The notes beneath the pieces are model-generated. The model worked only from the letters and a program-made list of their open reading frames with translations, made no database searches and was not told where the DNA came from. Positions 36,347 to 44,620 of a DNA stretch of 46,289 bases are shown in pieces; within the stretch, counting starts at the first letter, position 1, and each line of letters starts with the position of its first letter. Made by a program: the position numbers and the translations under genes. Origin of the DNA: Anaeromassilibacillus stercoravium (lineage in GTDB: Bacteria > Bacillota > Clostridia > Oscillospirales > Acutalibacteraceae); contig DWYE01000117.1 in the NCBI GenBank assembly GCA_019118845.1, forward strand, positions 1 through 46,289, written 5' to 3'.

Positions 36347-37384
36347 ATGAAAAAGTTGCAATCCCGCTACCTATTTGACCGCTGCGTCCTTCTGATCCTG
36401 GCCCTGGGCATTCTCGCCTTGCTTCTGCTGGTGGCGCTGACGGTCTACATCGCCGAGGAACCCTGGGCAATTTGGGCTGTACTGGGAGGCGCCGCACTTT
36501 TGGGCGGCGCAATCTATTTTGGCTACCGGTGGGTCTATCTTCCCTTCCGTGAAACCGAAAAGATGCTGGAGCTCTTCGTGGACGGGTATTCCATGAACAG
36601 CCCCTACGAACTCCGCTACCCCATGAGCCCTGGGATGAAACACGCACTCGAAAAGCTGCACAGCATGCTGAACACCCGGGAATTAATCAACGCCAGCAAG
36701 AAACAGGCGCAGTATCTTGCCTTACAGAACCAAATCAACCCCCACTTTTTGTACAACACCCTGGAAGGAATCCGCGGCGAAGCGCTCACTGCGGGTTTGG
36801 ACAATGTGGCAAAGATGACGGAAGCCCTCTCCACCTTTTTCCGCTATACCATCTCCAACGTGGAACAGCTGGTTTCCCTGGAGGACGAACTGCGCAATAT
36901 TGAGAATTATTATGTGATCCAGCGCTACCGGTTTGGCGAGCGGATCAACCTCAGCATTGAATACGACGACGAGGATGACCGCGACGAGCTGGGGAAATAC
37001 CGCATGCCCAAATTGACCCTACAGCCGATTGTTGAGAATGCGATCATCCACGGGATTGAGCGCAAAATTGGGCGCGGCAATATCCGCATCAAACTGGAGG
37101 CCACGTCCAAACGCCTGATGATTACTGTGTCCGACGACGGCGTCGGGATGGATGAAGACCGCCTGCAACAGCTCAACCGCGAATTGGAAACGCCCTCGCT
37201 TGATTTTGTCAACCCTGACCGCGAAAAGCGCGGGGGGATCGCTATTATCAATGTCAACAGCCGCATCCGGCTGCTCTTTGGGGAGCAATATGGCGTCACG
37301 ATCTACAGCACCGAAGGGGTAGGCACAGATGTGGAGGTCACGCTCCCGTTAATCACCGGGAAGGCGAAGGACTATACAACATGA
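36347..37384 (+). CDS. YesM/LytS-type histidine kinase without an extracellular sensor domain
   Basis: About 345 residues. GGAGG at 36330-36334 is 3 bases from GTG 36338 and 12 from ATG 36347; ATG is preferred but not certain. Two membrane helices (about 9-35 and 43-62) are joined by only about ten residues, so there is no extracellular ligand domain, unlike typical YesM kinases of nearly 600 residues. The phospho-acceptor box is NQINPHFLYNTLEG; ATP-binding boxes are PIVENAIIHGIE and SDDGVGMDEDR, with GGIAIINVNSRI. It lies 19 bases after the response regulator gene, and its stop overlaps the pseudo-ABC start (ATGA). Signal input must come from another protein or from the membrane; the coupled pseudo-ABC protein and the importer are obvious candidates. 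Confidence 0.93.
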   Translation: MKKLQSRYLFDRCVLLILALGILALLLLVALTVYIAEEPWAIWAVLGGAALLGGAIYFGYRWVYLPFRETEKMLELFVDGYSMNSPYELRYPMSPGMKHALEKLHSMLNTRELINASKKQAQYLALQNQINPHFLYNTLEGIRGEALTAGLDNVAKMTEALSTFFRYTISNVEQLVSLEDELRNIENYYVIQRYRFGERINLSIEYDDEDDRDELGKYRMPKLTLQPIVENAIIHGIERKIGRGNIRIKLEATSKRLMITVSDDGVGMDEDRLQQLNRELETPSLDFVNPDREKRGGIAIINVNSRIRLLFGEQYGVTIYSTEGVGTDVEVTLPLITGKAKDYTT

Positions 37385-38916
37385 AGAACGAAATCATGCG
37401 GATGGACCGCGTCACATTGATCGAGGACGAAGTGACTCTTCTGGACGATTTTAACCTGCACATCTTCCAAGGCGAGATTATGGGCCTTGTCTGCATCAAT
37501 TCCGATGGGCAGGACGCCTTGGTAAATTTGATCTGCCAAAATATCCCCATCCACTACGGCTACATTTATTTTGATGAGAAGCTGGTCAACAGCTACCGGC
37601 ACAGCTCCATGGAGCCAAACCGCGTCTCTGTGATCGAAGAAAAGAGCCATATGGCGGAGGCGCTGAGCGTAGCGGACAACATTTTTGTCCTGCGTCGGGG
37701 CTTTAAAAAGTATTTGATTTCCCCCCGCATCTTGCGGGCGCAGCTCTCCCTGTTTACGCAGGAGCTGGACGTCGCAATCGACGCCGACGAAGCGGCCGGC
37801 AAACTCACCCATTTCCAACGCTGCGTAGCGGAGCTTTTAAAGGCGGTTATCAACGGCGTAAAGCTGGTGGTGCTGCGGGACATCAGCAATTTCCTCGGCC
37901 CGGCGGATCTGAACCATTTCCTAAAACTGCTCCGCCATTATTCGAAAGAAGGGCTTTCTTTCTTATATATCTGCAACCATCACGAAGAGACCTTCCGCAT
38001 CTGCGACCGTGTGGCCCTTATGGAAAACGGCCGTGTTCGGAAGCTGTTGTTCAAGGAAGACTTCCGCGATGAAATTGTGCTCCACTATGCGTTGGATTTC
38101 CGGCATTCGTTGGCGCCTCCTGCCGGCTCCGATCCGCGCACCGGCATGTTGAAATTCCGCCGCCTCTTCACCGACCATATTCACGACATGAACTGCACCA
38201 TTGAAGAGGGGGAATGCGCCGTCCTATTGGACAGCAACAGCCTTGTGCTGAACGATCTGGCGGCCCTAATGACCGGCGACCTGTTCCCACAGGCGGGAAA
38301 GATTCTTCTGTCCGCCAGGGACTGGTGCTCCAACCACAAGCGCCTCAAACATGCGGTTTCCTTTGTCCGGGAGAACCCGATTGAGAGCATGTTGTTCAGC
38401 GAGATGTCGTATCTGGACAACCTTTGTTTCAGCTTGGATTGGAGGTTTCCCACGCTTTGGATGAGCCGGCGCATCAAACGGAGCATCCTCCGGGAGTATG
38501 AGCCGCTGATCGGCAAGGATATTCATGCGCAGGATATCACGCACCTCTCCCCCTATTCCCTTTATAACCTGGTGTATTACCGCATCCATCTATACCACCC
38601 CAAGGTGGTCTTCCTCATGCAGCCCTTTGCCGGGGCCGATATGTACCTGCGCCGGCATTTGATCCATTTGATCAACCAGCTGCGTGAGCGGAAGATTACC
38701 GTCGTAATTTTGGCGGTCAGCCTTTCCGACAGCCTGCTGGTCGCAGACCGCCTGCTCATGTTTGAGGACGGGCATCTGCGCAAAGAGTACCTGCGGGATG
38801 AATTCCATTTGCTCTCCTATGCGCCGTGCCGGTCGCTGCTTCCCCCATCCGAAAAGCAGGCGGACCTCAAACCGCTCTCAGAGCCCTTCTTTGATATGCA
38901 GGCATTTTATCCATAA
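37381..38916 (+). CDS. Degenerate RbsA-like double ABC protein (pseudo-ATPase), coupled to the histidine kinase
   Basis: 511 residues, the size of RbsA/MglA, and alignable over both nucleotide-binding halves to the live protein at 39229-40746. Half 1: the P-loop GENGAGKST is replaced by CINSDGQDA (Lys to Gln44), the signature by LTHFQRCVAE, Walker B MDEPTS by LRDISN, and the switch His by Asn199. Half 2: the P-loop is gone (LLDSNSLVLND), LSGGNQQK reads LSPYSLYN, and FDEPTRGID reads LMQPFAGAD. ATP hydrolysis is therefore very unlikely, though the frame is open and codon use looks normal, so it is not a pseudogene. The start overlaps the kinase stop by 4 bases. Proposed role (inference): an adaptor that docks on a permease or on the kinase and links transport state to signalling. 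Confidence 0.85.
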   Translation: MKNEIMRMDRVTLIEDEVTLLDDFNLHIFQGEIMGLVCINSDGQDALVNLICQNIPIHYGYIYFDEKLVNSYRHSSMEPNRVSVIEEKSHMAEALSVADNIFVLRRGFKKYLISPRILRAQLSLFTQELDVAIDADEAAGKLTHFQRCVAELLKAVINGVKLVVLRDISNFLGPADLNHFLKLLRHYSKEGLSFLYICNHHEETFRICDRVALMENGRVRKLLFKEDFRDEIVLHYALDFRHSLAPPAGSDPRTGMLKFRRLFTDHIHDMNCTIEEGECAVLLDSNSLVLNDLAALMTGDLFPQAGKILLSARDWCSNHKRLKHAVSFVRENPIESMLFSEMSYLDNLCFSLDWRFPTLWMSRRIKRSILREYEPLIGKDIHAQDITHLSPYSLYNLVYYRIHLYHPKVVFLMQPFAGADMYLRRHLIHLINQLRERKITVVILAVSLSDSLLVADRLLMFEDGHLRKEYLRDEFHLLSYAPCRSLLPPSEKQADLKPLSEPFFDMQAFYP

Positions 38917-38958
38917 ACCAACCCATCCATCTAATAACAAAACCCAATTGAAAAAGAG

Positions 38959-38981
38959 GGGCGCCCCCCGGCGCCCTTTTT
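38959..38981 (+). terminator. Terminator of the two-component/pseudo-ABC operon
   Basis: Stem GGGCGCC (38959-38965), loop CCCC, GGCGCCC (38970-38976), then TTTTT. It separates this operon from the importer operon, which has its own promoter. Confidence 0.9.
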
Positions 38982-39077
38982 CCATGTGTATCCATGCTTC
39001 TCCCCGTCGGTTTCATCATATTCTATCTAAATATTGTCAAACTATTCAAAAAAAAGAATCCATAACGCACAAAATTT

Positions 39078-39143
39078 CCAAAAGGAACCCCCCCTAAGAC
39101 CAAACGCAACCCCCTTATGTTCCAAAAGGGGGAATGCTATAAT
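39078..39143 (+). promoter_or_regulatory. Importer promoter with direct-repeat activator boxes
   Basis: Extended -10 TGCTATAAT (TATAAT 39138-39143) has a poor -35 (TTATGT at 39115-39120). Box 1 CCAAAAGGAACCCCC starts at 39078, box 2 CCAAACGCAACCCCC at 39100 (ending next to the -35), and a third CCAAAAGGGGG at 39122: exact 22-base steps. The layout matches 6707-6773 and 32861-32926. The gap 38917-39228 holds this and the terminator at 38959. Confidence 0.65.
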
Positions 39144-39228
39144 AAATCCATCGTAAACACAATTGACTAACAGAACGGAACGGGATCCTTTGGGACCGGG
39201 TCGTTCCACGAGAAGATAGGTGGATTTG

Positions 39229-40746
39229 ATGCAGGAATACATAGTGGAACTCGAGCACATCAACAAATCTTTTCCCGGTGTAAAGGCGCTGGACGACGTA
39301 TCCTTTAACCTGAAGTCCGGCGAGGTTCTCGCCCTCTTGGGTGAGAACGGCGCAGGCAAATCGACCCTGATGAAAATCCTCAGCGGCGTGTATACCCGCG
39401 ACAGCGGGGACATCACCCTCTTTGGGGAGCGGATCGACGAGCTCACCCCCAAGAAGGCCCAGGCGCTCGGTGTAGCGATCATTCACCAGGAACTGAACAT
39501 GTGCGGCCATCTGACCGTTGCGGAGAACATCTTCCTCGGCCGTGAAAAGCTGCACTCGGGCATTCTCAATGAGCGCGAAATGCGCAAGGAAGCTGCCGCG
39601 ATTCTGGGCAACCTCAACATCGATATTGACCCGGATACCATTGTCGGCGACCTGCCGGTATCCAAACAGCAGATGGTGGAAATCGCCAAGGCCCTCTCCA
39701 CCAACGCCAAAATCCTGATTATGGACGAACCGACGTCGGCGTTGACCTCCAAAGAGATCGACGACCTGTTCGTCATCATCCGCAAGCTGCGCGCGGCGGG
39801 ACACGGCATTGTGTACATATCGCACCGCTTGGAGGAATTGCAGCACATCGTCGACCGCGTGACGATCATGCGCGATGGACGGTTTATCACTACCATGAAT
39901 TTCAAGGACACCAACATGTCGGAGATTATCGCCTACATGGTCGGCCGTGAGATCAAGGAAAAATTCCCCCGCGTCACCTGTGCGCGCGGCAAAAAGATCC
40001 TGGAAGTCCGCAACCTGAACGCAGGCCGCCTCGTGCGCGACATCAACCTCGACCTTTACGCGGGCGAAATCGTCGGCGTGGCCGGTCTGATGGGTGCAGG
40101 GCGTACGGAAACTACGCGGGCGATCTTCGGCATCGACCCTAAGGAAAGCGGCGAGATCCTTCTCGACGGCAAGGAAATCCACATCCGCAAACCGATGGAC
40201 GCCATCAAGGCCGGCATCGTGCTTGCGCCGGAGGACCGCAAAAAGGACGGCTTGTGTACCAAGCTGAGCATCCGCGACAACATCGCGTTGCCCAACCTCG
40301 ATATCCTGTGCAATAAGTTCGGCGTGGTCAACCGCAAAAAGGAAGCGGAAATCGTGGAACGCTCTGTCAAGGAGTTGACCATCAAGCTGGCAAGCTCTGA
40401 ATCGGACGCAGGCAGCCTTTCGGGCGGCAACCAACAGAAGGTCGTTGTGGCCAAATGGCTGGCGCGGAATTCCCGTGTGGTCATCTTCGATGAACCGACC
40501 CGCGGCATCGACGTCGCCGCAAAGGTGGAAATCTACAACCTGATGAACCAACTCAAGCAGCAGGGGATCGGCGTGATGTTCGTATCCTCCGAAATGCCGG
40601 AGATCCTCGGCATCAGCGACCGCATCCTGGTCATGTGCGACGGGCGCATCACAGGCGAATTCCTGGCCGGGGAAGTCACCCAGAACCAAATTCTGGAATG
40701 CGCCACCCGGTTTGAAAACAAACTCGATCAGAAAGTCGGCGCGTAA
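39229..40746 (+). CDS. RbsA/MglA-type sugar ABC transporter ATPase
   Basis: 505 residues from ATG 39229; AGGTGG at 39218-39223 fits this start better than GTG 39220. Half 1 has Walker A GENGAGKST, signature LPVSKQQ, Walker B ILIMDEPTSAL and switch His in YISHRLEE. Half 2 has the usual relaxed GLMGAGRTE, signature LSGGNQQK and VVIFDEPTRGID. This is the energising subunit of a CUT2-class (ribose/galactose-type) importer, with permease and binding protein genes directly following. CUT2 systems carry monosaccharides, so the substrate is likely a free hexose, pentose or similar small sugar, not an oligosaccharide. It keeps every motif lost in the neighbouring 37381-38916 protein. Confidence 0.96.
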   Translation: MQEYIVELEHINKSFPGVKALDDVSFNLKSGEVLALLGENGAGKSTLMKILSGVYTRDSGDITLFGERIDELTPKKAQALGVAIIHQELNMCGHLTVAENIFLGREKLHSGILNEREMRKEAAAILGNLNIDIDPDTIVGDLPVSKQQMVEIAKALSTNAKILIMDEPTSALTSKEIDDLFVIIRKLRAAGHGIVYISHRLEELQHIVDRVTIMRDGRFITTMNFKDTNMSEIIAYMVGREIKEKFPRVTCARGKKILEVRNLNAGRLVRDINLDLYAGEIVGVAGLMGAGRTETTRAIFGIDPKESGEILLDGKEIHIRKPMDAIKAGIVLAPEDRKKDGLCTKLSIRDNIALPNLDILCNKFGVVNRKKEAEIVERSVKELTIKLASSESDAGSLSGGNQQKVVVAKWLARNSRVVIFDEPTRGIDVAAKVEIYNLMNQLKQQGIGVMFVSSEMPEILGISDRILVMCDGRITGEFLAGEVTQNQILECATRFENKLDQKVGA

Positions 40747-40788
40747 CGCCTGACGATCACAAGATTCTGAAATTGGGGAGAGACAACT

Positions 40789-41835
40789 ATGGAAAACAAA
40801 GCAAAACAAAACCCGTTTAAGCGGCTCCTTGCCATTCGTGGGATGGGGCAGGTAATCACCGTAACATGCGGCCTGATTATCCTCTGCATTGTGTTCGGCG
40901 TGCTGAACCCGATCTTTTTCTCCGGGCAAAACGTCGCCAACCTGCTTCGTCAGATCGCGCCGATCCTACTCATCGGCATCGGCCAGTCCTATGTTCTGAT
41001 CACCGGCAACATCGACCTGTCCATCGGTTCTGTGGTGGGTATGAGCTGTATGATCTCCGCCACATTGATGACCAAGGGGATCAACCCCTGGGTTGCGGTG
41101 GGAATCACCTTTGTCTGCTGCATCCTGGTGGGTGTGCTCAACGGCCAGCTGGTCGCCAAATGCAAACTGCCCCCCTTCATCGCCACGCTGGGCACCATGA
41201 CCATCGCCCGCGGCATCGCACAGATCGTCAACAACAACTACAACACCGATTCCATCGGCGACGGCGCGCAGGCATTCCGTGACTTCTTCTACTATGGCAA
41301 ATTCCTGGGCGTATACAACACCATTTGGATCGCCGTTGTCCTTTGGATCCTGTTCAACTTCCTGTTGAGCAAAACCCGCACGGGCCGCCACATCTATGCC
41401 ATCGGCAGCAACGTGGAAGCCGCCCGTCTCTCCGGCGTCAACGTAGTCGCCAGCACGACAAAAGCCTATGTGGTCAGCTCTATCTGTGCCTGTGTGGTCG
41501 GCCTGATCATCTGCGCAACCAGCGGCATGGGCACCATGGACGCCGGCAATATGTATGAAATGTATGCGGTTGCCGCTTCCGTAATCGGCGGCGTATCCAC
41601 CCTCGGCGGCCAGGGCATCCTGCTCGGCACGGTCATCGGCGCTTCCATCTGGGGCGTGCTCCAGAACGGCTTGCAGTTTGCCGGCGCACCGGTTGCCATC
41701 CGCAACATCGTCATCGGCATCATCGTTGTGATCTCCGTCCTGTTGGATGTCGTAGTCCGCAGCGGCAAGCCGAGAAGAAAGAAGGAAAAAAGCTCTTCCG
41801 AAGTAAAATCCAAAAATGTAGGCGTTAAGGCGTAA
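40789..41835 (+). CDS. RbsC-type sugar ABC transporter permease
   Basis: 348 residues, ATG 40789 with a GGGGAG site. It is strongly hydrophobic, with about eight to ten membrane helices, and carries CUT2 permease motifs: LIGIGQSYVLITGNIDLSIGS near the first third, FIATLGTMTIARG, and IYAIGSNVEAARLSGVNV before the later helices. It ends in a basic cytoplasmic tail (GKPRRKKEKSSS). It lies 42 bases after the ATPase gene in the A-C-B order common in Clostridia. It probably forms a homodimer that binds the ATPase at 39229-40746, and is a possible docking partner for the pseudo-ABC protein (inference). Confidence 0.96.
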   Translation: MENKAKQNPFKRLLAIRGMGQVITVTCGLIILCIVFGVLNPIFFSGQNVANLLRQIAPILLIGIGQSYVLITGNIDLSIGSVVGMSCMISATLMTKGINPWVAVGITFVCCILVGVLNGQLVAKCKLPPFIATLGTMTIARGIAQIVNNNYNTDSIGDGAQAFRDFFYYGKFLGVYNTIWIAVVLWILFNFLLSKTRTGRHIYAIGSNVEAARLSGVNVVASTTKAYVVSSICACVVGLIICATSGMGTMDAGNMYEMYAVAASVIGGVSTLGGQGILLGTVIGASIWGVLQNGLQFAGAPVAIRNIVIGIIVVISVLLDVVVRSGKPRRKKEKSSSEVKSKNVGVKA

Positions 41836-41895
41836 CGTTTTCAAACTGTAGGCGCTTTAAACAATATCAAAATCAATCATCAGGAGGAAAGAATC

Positions 41896-42882
41896 ATGAA
41901 ATTCAAGAAACTCGTATCCATTTTCCTGTCTTGCGCGCTCATGGCTGGCATGATGGCCGGCTGCGCAGGTGACACAGGAACCAGCAGCGCACCGGCAACC
42001 GACGGACAGGTATCCGAAGCCGCAACCGGCGACGACACCACGGCGGGCGGCAACCACAAGATCTATCTGATTACAATGGACCAGATGGACCAGCATTGGG
42101 TGAATGTGGACGCAGGCTGCAAGAAGGCCGTTGAAGAGCTCGGCAACGTCGATTACACCTGGCTTGCTCCGGACGTCAAGGACGACGCAAAGCAGATTGA
42201 ATGCATCAACAATGCCGTTGCAGGCGGCGCTGAGGCCATCCTGCTGGCGGCAAACGGACCGGACGCGGTGACCGCAGCTCTGGAAGAAGCAGACGCCGCT
42301 GGCGTGAAGATCGTCTATGTTGACTCCGCAGCAGATTTCCCGGGCGTCCAGACCCTCGCAACCGACAACAAGGCCGCTGGCACCATCGCAGGCGAAGAAA
42401 TGATTAAGGCTCTTGAGGCCAATGGCATCACCGAAGGCAAAATCGGCATTGTCAATGTAAACGCAGCAACCGCTTCCACTGTTGCGCGTGAAGAAGGCTT
42501 CCGCGCAGCATTCGAAGGCACGAATTTTGAACTCCTCGAAACCCAGTACGGCGACGGCGACGCAGCAAAGTCCAAGGACATCGCTGCAAACTACATCACG
42601 CAGGGCTGCGTGGGTATCTTCGGCGCGAACGAAGGCTCCACCGTCGGCACCGGCAATGCCATTCAGGAAGCTGGCCAGACCGTTATCGGCGTTGGCTTCG
42701 ACAAGTCCGACACAATCCTCAACCTCATCAAGAACGGTTACATCCTCTGCACCATGGCGCAGAACCCGGACGTGATGGGCTATGAAGGCATCCAGAGCGC
42801 TGTTAAGGCACTGGAGGGCGAGGATGTCGGCGAAGAGTTCATCGACACCGGCGTTTCCGTCATCAACAAAGACACCCTTTAA
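41896..42882 (+). CDS. RbsB-type sugar-binding lipoprotein
   Basis: 328 residues, ATG 41896 after AGGAGG. Signal peptide with lipobox MAGC (Cys23), then a Ser/Thr/Ala-rich spacer and a Peripla_BP_4 fold. Typical blocks are IYLITMDQMDQHWVNVDAG, AEAILLAANGPDAV, VDSAADFPGVQTLATDN, FGANEGSTVGTGNAI and GVGFDKSDTILNLIKNG. As a lipoprotein it presents sugar to the permease on the outer face of the membrane. Substrate cannot be assigned: the family covers ribose, galactose, xylose, allose, autoinducer-2 and inositol. It may also inform the histidine kinase, which has no sensor domain of its own (inference). Confidence 0.95.
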   Translation: MKFKKLVSIFLSCALMAGMMAGCAGDTGTSSAPATDGQVSEAATGDDTTAGGNHKIYLITMDQMDQHWVNVDAGCKKAVEELGNVDYTWLAPDVKDDAKQIECINNAVAGGAEAILLAANGPDAVTAALEEADAAGVKIVYVDSAADFPGVQTLATDNKAAGTIAGEEMIKALEANGITEGKIGIVNVNAATASTVAREEGFRAAFEGTNFELLETQYGDGDAAKSKDIAANYITQGCVGIFGANEGSTVGTGNAIQEAGQTVIGVGFDKSDTILNLIKNGYILCTMAQNPDVMGYEGIQSAVKALEGEDVGEEFIDTGVSVINKDTL

Positions 42883-42939
42883 TTCTCTTCTTTACCCTAT
42901 ATATCTTCTTCTCTAATCCTCTTTTAACTTTCTTTAGAA

Positions 42940-42969
42940 GGCGGCTTCCGCAGGCGGAGGCCGCCTTTT
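42940..42969 (+). terminator. Terminator between binding protein and ROK kinase genes
   Basis: Stem GGCGGCTTCCGC (42940-42951) against GCGGAGGCCGCC (42954-42965), one G-T pair, loop of 2, then TTTT. It probably limits transcription into the two downstream sugar-metabolism genes and does not block it fully, since no separate promoter is obvious. Confidence 0.8.
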
Positions 42970-42995
42970 GTTCCAATCCAAACAGGAGGGATGTT

Positions 42996-43976
42996 ATGTT
43001 TGCCATTGGTGTGGATATCGGCGGCACGAAATGTGCCGTATGTCTCGGCCGGCCGTCAGAAAACCAAGTAGAAATTGTCCACAAATGCCCCCCACATGCG
43101 ACTGCCTCTGTCTCCCCGCAGGAGATGGTTCGCCTATTAGCCGCAGATGTCCGTACATGCATCGCGCTTTCGCCGGAACGGCCGGTCGGGATCGGCATCA
43201 GCTGCGGCGGCCCGTTGGATAGCCGTACGGGACGCATCCTCTCCCCACCCAATCTGCCGGGCTGGGACGACCTGCCCATTGTGGACGAGCTCCAAGGGCG
43301 CACCGGGCTCCCCGCCTGGCTTTGCAACGATGCCAACGCCTGTGCGCTGGCGGAATGGCGATTCGGTGCTGGGCGCGGCTGCTCCAATCTGTTGTTTCTC
43401 ACGTTCGGAACCGGCCTCGGCGCGGGATTGATCCTCAACGGGCGCCTCTATACGGGGGCTTGCGACATGGCGGGAGAACTCGGCCACATCCGCCTTGCGC
43501 AGTATGGCCCCGTCGGATATGGAAAAATGGGTTCCTTCGAGGGATTTTGCAGCGGCGGCGGGATCGCACAGCTGGCCCGGCTGTTTGTAATGCAGGAGCT
43601 ACAACAGAGGAAAAAGCCTGCCTTGTGCCCAAGTATGGACCAATTGGGTTCCATCACGGCTGCGGACGTGGGCCGGGCAGCGCAGACGGGCGACCCGCTT
43701 GCCGTGTCCATCCTTCAGGCTGCCGGCGAGCAGCTCGGGAAGGGGCTTTCCATGGTGATCGACCTGCTAAACCCGGAACGCATTGTGATCGGAAGCATCT
43801 TCGCCCGCTGCCGGGAACAGCTTTGGCCCGCCGCTGCGCGTGTGATTGCAGCTGAGACGCTCCCCGCTGCGCGCGCCGCCTGTACGGTGGTCCCCTGCGC
43901 GCTTTCGGAATCGGTGGGGGATATTGCCGCACTGACCGTCGCCCTCTATTACCAAGAAAAGGAGAACCGTCTATGA
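42996..43976 (+). CDS. ROK-family sugar kinase lacking the CxCG zinc motif
   Basis: 326 residues, ATG 42996 with AGGAGG. ROK features: GVDIGGTKCAVCLG, catalytic Asp in LCNDANACALAEW, FGTGLGAGLI and GELGHIRL. Where most ROK kinases have CxCGxxGCxE, this one has GKMGSFEGFCSGGGIAQ, so the usual structural zinc is absent. Its stop overlaps the start of the SIS gene by 4 bases (ATGA), so the two are translationally coupled and likely act on the same sugar. With the CUT2 importer upstream they suggest import, phosphorylation and isomerisation of one monosaccharide. The identity of that sugar is open. Confidence 0.9.
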   Translation: MFAIGVDIGGTKCAVCLGRPSENQVEIVHKCPPHATASVSPQEMVRLLAADVRTCIALSPERPVGIGISCGGPLDSRTGRILSPPNLPGWDDLPIVDELQGRTGLPAWLCNDANACALAEWRFGAGRGCSNLLFLTFGTGLGAGLILNGRLYTGACDMAGELGHIRLAQYGPVGYGKMGSFEGFCSGGGIAQLARLFVMQELQQRKKPALCPSMDQLGSITAADVGRAAQTGDPLAVSILQAAGEQLGKGLSMVIDLLNPERIVIGSIFARCREQLWPAAARVIAAETLPAARAACTVVPCALSESVGDIAALTVALYYQEKENRL

Positions 43977-44620
43977 ATACACGCACGCAACAAATCACCC
44001 AAGAATTCTATTCGCTTCATCCCGACTTGAACTTCTTGCAGGAAGAGCTTCTGAAAACCTTCCAACTGCTCTCCGACACGTTTCGTACAGGCGGGAAATT
44101 GCTGATCTGCGGAAACGGCGGCAGCAGCGCCGACAGTGAACATATTGTTGGAGAGCTGATGAAGGGATTCCTGCTCAAGCGCCCGCTTTCGATTGGGAAA
44201 AAGGCGGCCTTTTCCGAATTATTTGGAGCGGAAGGTGCAGCGATCGCAGATGCTTTACAAGGGGCGCTCCCTACCATTTCCCTTTCAACGCATACCGCAT
44301 TAAACACCGCTTTTGCGAATGATGTAGAGCCCAGCCTGATCTTTGCACAGCAGGTACTGGGGTATGCGCAGCGTGGGGACGTTCTTTTGGGAATCAGCAC
44401 ATCGGGCAATTCCAAAAACGTGTGCGCTGCCGCAATGACGGCCCGTGTCTGCGGGGCAAAAGTGATCGCCTTGACCGGCCAAGGCGGCGGCCAACTGGCC
44501 AAGCTGGCGGACCGGGCGCTTATGGCGCCGGACACACGTACATTCCGTGTCCAAGAATATCACCTTGCCATCTACCACTACCTTTGCGCCGCGATCGAAT
44601 CCGAACTCTTCGAACAGTGA
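43973..44620 (+). CDS. GmhA-like SIS-domain phosphosugar isomerase
   Basis: 215 residues. SIS-fold phosphosugar loops are LLICGNGGSSADSEHIVGEL and LLGISTSGNSKNV, with VIALTGQGGGQLAKL. The GmhA-like catalytic Glu lies in SEHIVGEL and the His in VQEYHLAIYHY. Relative to sedoheptulose-7-phosphate isomerase there is an inserted stretch (about residues 72-100, KKAAFSELFGAEGAAIADAL). GmhA converts sedoheptulose-7-phosphate to a heptose-7-phosphate; here the coupling to a ROK kinase and an importer points to catabolism of an imported sugar, not envelope synthesis. It is the last protein gene before the CRISPR leader. Confidence 0.85.
   Translation: MNTRTQQITQEFYSLHPDLNFLQEELLKTFQLLSDTFRTGGKLLICGNGGSSADSEHIVGELMKGFLLKRPLSIGKKAAFSELFGAEGAAIADALQGALPTISLSTHTALNTAFANDVEPSLIFAQQVLGYAQRGDVLLGISTSGNSKNVCAAAMTARVCGAKVIALTGQGGGQLAKLADRALMAPDTRTFRVQEYHLAIYHYLCAAIESELFEQ

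Noticed and set aside
37381..38916. Calling the 511-residue ABC protein a pseudogene
   Set aside because: The frame is intact over the full RbsA length, the start is coupled to the kinase by ATGA, and it ends before a proper terminator. It has lost catalysis, not coding capacity.
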